This document shows, piece by piece, positions 63,698 to 64,000 of a stretch of DNA of 64,000 nucleotides. The number at the start of each line of letters is the position of its first letter. Within the stretch, counting starts at the first letter, position 1. This DNA comes from Pseudomonas sp. ADAK18 (lineage in GTDB: Bacteria; Pseudomonadota; Gammaproteobacteria; Pseudomonadales; Pseudomonadaceae). Both the position numbers and the translations under genes were made by a program. Where the stretch lies: positions 2,087,001-2,151,000 of the forward strand of contig NZ_CP052859.1 in assembly GCF_012935695.1 (NCBI RefSeq), given 5' to 3'. Below the pieces are notes generated by a model, which saw nothing but the letters and a program-made list of their open reading frames with translations, did no database searches and was not told where the DNA came from.

Positions 63698-63872
63698 GTA
63701 GCCGCTGCCGAGGTACGAGGCTGCGATGGGCAAGACGGTATCTACAGGGGCTGTGTCCATCACCTGTAGCCGCTGGCGCAGCCTGCGATCGGCTGCGTAG
63801 CAGTTGCCAGGTCTTGAAACTGCTGAAGGTCCTTCGGCCCTTATCGCAGCCTCGTGCCTCGGCAGCGGCTAC
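63698..63872. repeat. 30-bp inverted repeat with internal third copy (REP-like)
   Basis: 63698-63727 and 63843-63872 are inverted copies with one mismatch, starting gtagccgctgccgaggtac; a partial direct copy begins at 63766. This is the kind of abundant intergenic repeat found in P. fluorescens-group genomes. No gene is seen in 63566-63926. Confidence 0.75.
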
Positions 63873-63926
63873 AGCGGGCCAAATCTACAGGACAACCGAA
63901 CGTCCAGAAGCATTCTGGCCGCTGGG

Positions 63927-64000
63927 TTACAGCGGTGTCAGCACATTCATCACGGTGTCTAGGGCCACGCGGGTATCGTCCAGTTGCACCAGCGAGGCAT
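63927..64000 (-). CDS. C-terminal end of a gene entering from the right edge
   Basis: 24 residues visible, ending ASLVQLDDTRVALDTVMNVL then TPL and TAA at 63927. Too short to identify. Confidence 0.6.
   Translation of the reverse strand, partial: ASLVQLDDTRVALDTVMNVLTPL

Overview
The window looks like a chromosomal segment of a fluorescent Pseudomonas (P. fluorescens group). This rests on protein-level resemblance and layout: nspC, a calcium-repeat family I.3 lipase/polyurethanase, a complete xylAFGH-xylR xylose locus, many LysR/AraC/TetR regulators, and interspersed REP-like inverted repeats. No database search was possible.

Layout. 1-9.1 kb is core or semi-core: the start of nspC, a GNAT acetyltransferase, a polyamine/amino-acid module (periplasmic binding protein plus FAD oxidase, with a divergent LysR), a second LysR, an IS110 remnant, a TetR regulator and gamma-glutamyltransferase. 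At 9306-9379 lies an intact tRNA-Cys. Its 3' half and terminator stem (67 bp) are duplicated exactly at 32250-32316, so 9.33-32.3 kb is an integrated island of about 22.9 kb.

The island has a worn temperate-phage core at 14.0-23.0 kb: tyrosine integrase, DUF4224 protein, small early genes, a CI-like S24 repressor opposite a Cro-like protein, and two leftovers of virion-type genes. No capsid, tail, portal, large terminase or lysis genes are visible. AT-richer cargo flanks this core. On the left, between attL and the integrase, is an overlapping gene pair: a large helical protein with a Cys/His cluster, and a protein with a PD-(D/E)XK-type nuclease motif. On the right are two translationally coupled pairs, each joining a nucleotide pyrophosphohydrolase (MazG-like or MutT/NUDIX) to an HNH nuclease with a probable modified-DNA-reading domain. 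A 1534-residue STAND-type NTPase sits against attR. The composition is that of a defence island carried by a cryptic prophage. The left pair and the large NTPase match no system I can name.

From 32.3 to 64 kb: a secreted protein of unusual base composition; two flavoprotein oxidoreductases with divergent LysR and HxlR regulators; an OmpR-type two-component system with small membrane proteins opposite it; the lipase; a PLP lyase; a monooxygenase-like protein, short-chain dehydrogenase and AraC regulator cluster; prolyl oligopeptidase; lipoproteins; the xyl locus; and a binding-protein/permease/flavin-monooxygenase operon.

Four copies of a roughly 70-residue protein family, all on the minus strand, lie both inside and outside the island. 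Decayed genes include an IS110 transposase, a LysE exporter tail and a short-chain dehydrogenase reduced to 29 codons. No CRISPR array, rRNA or replication origin was seen.
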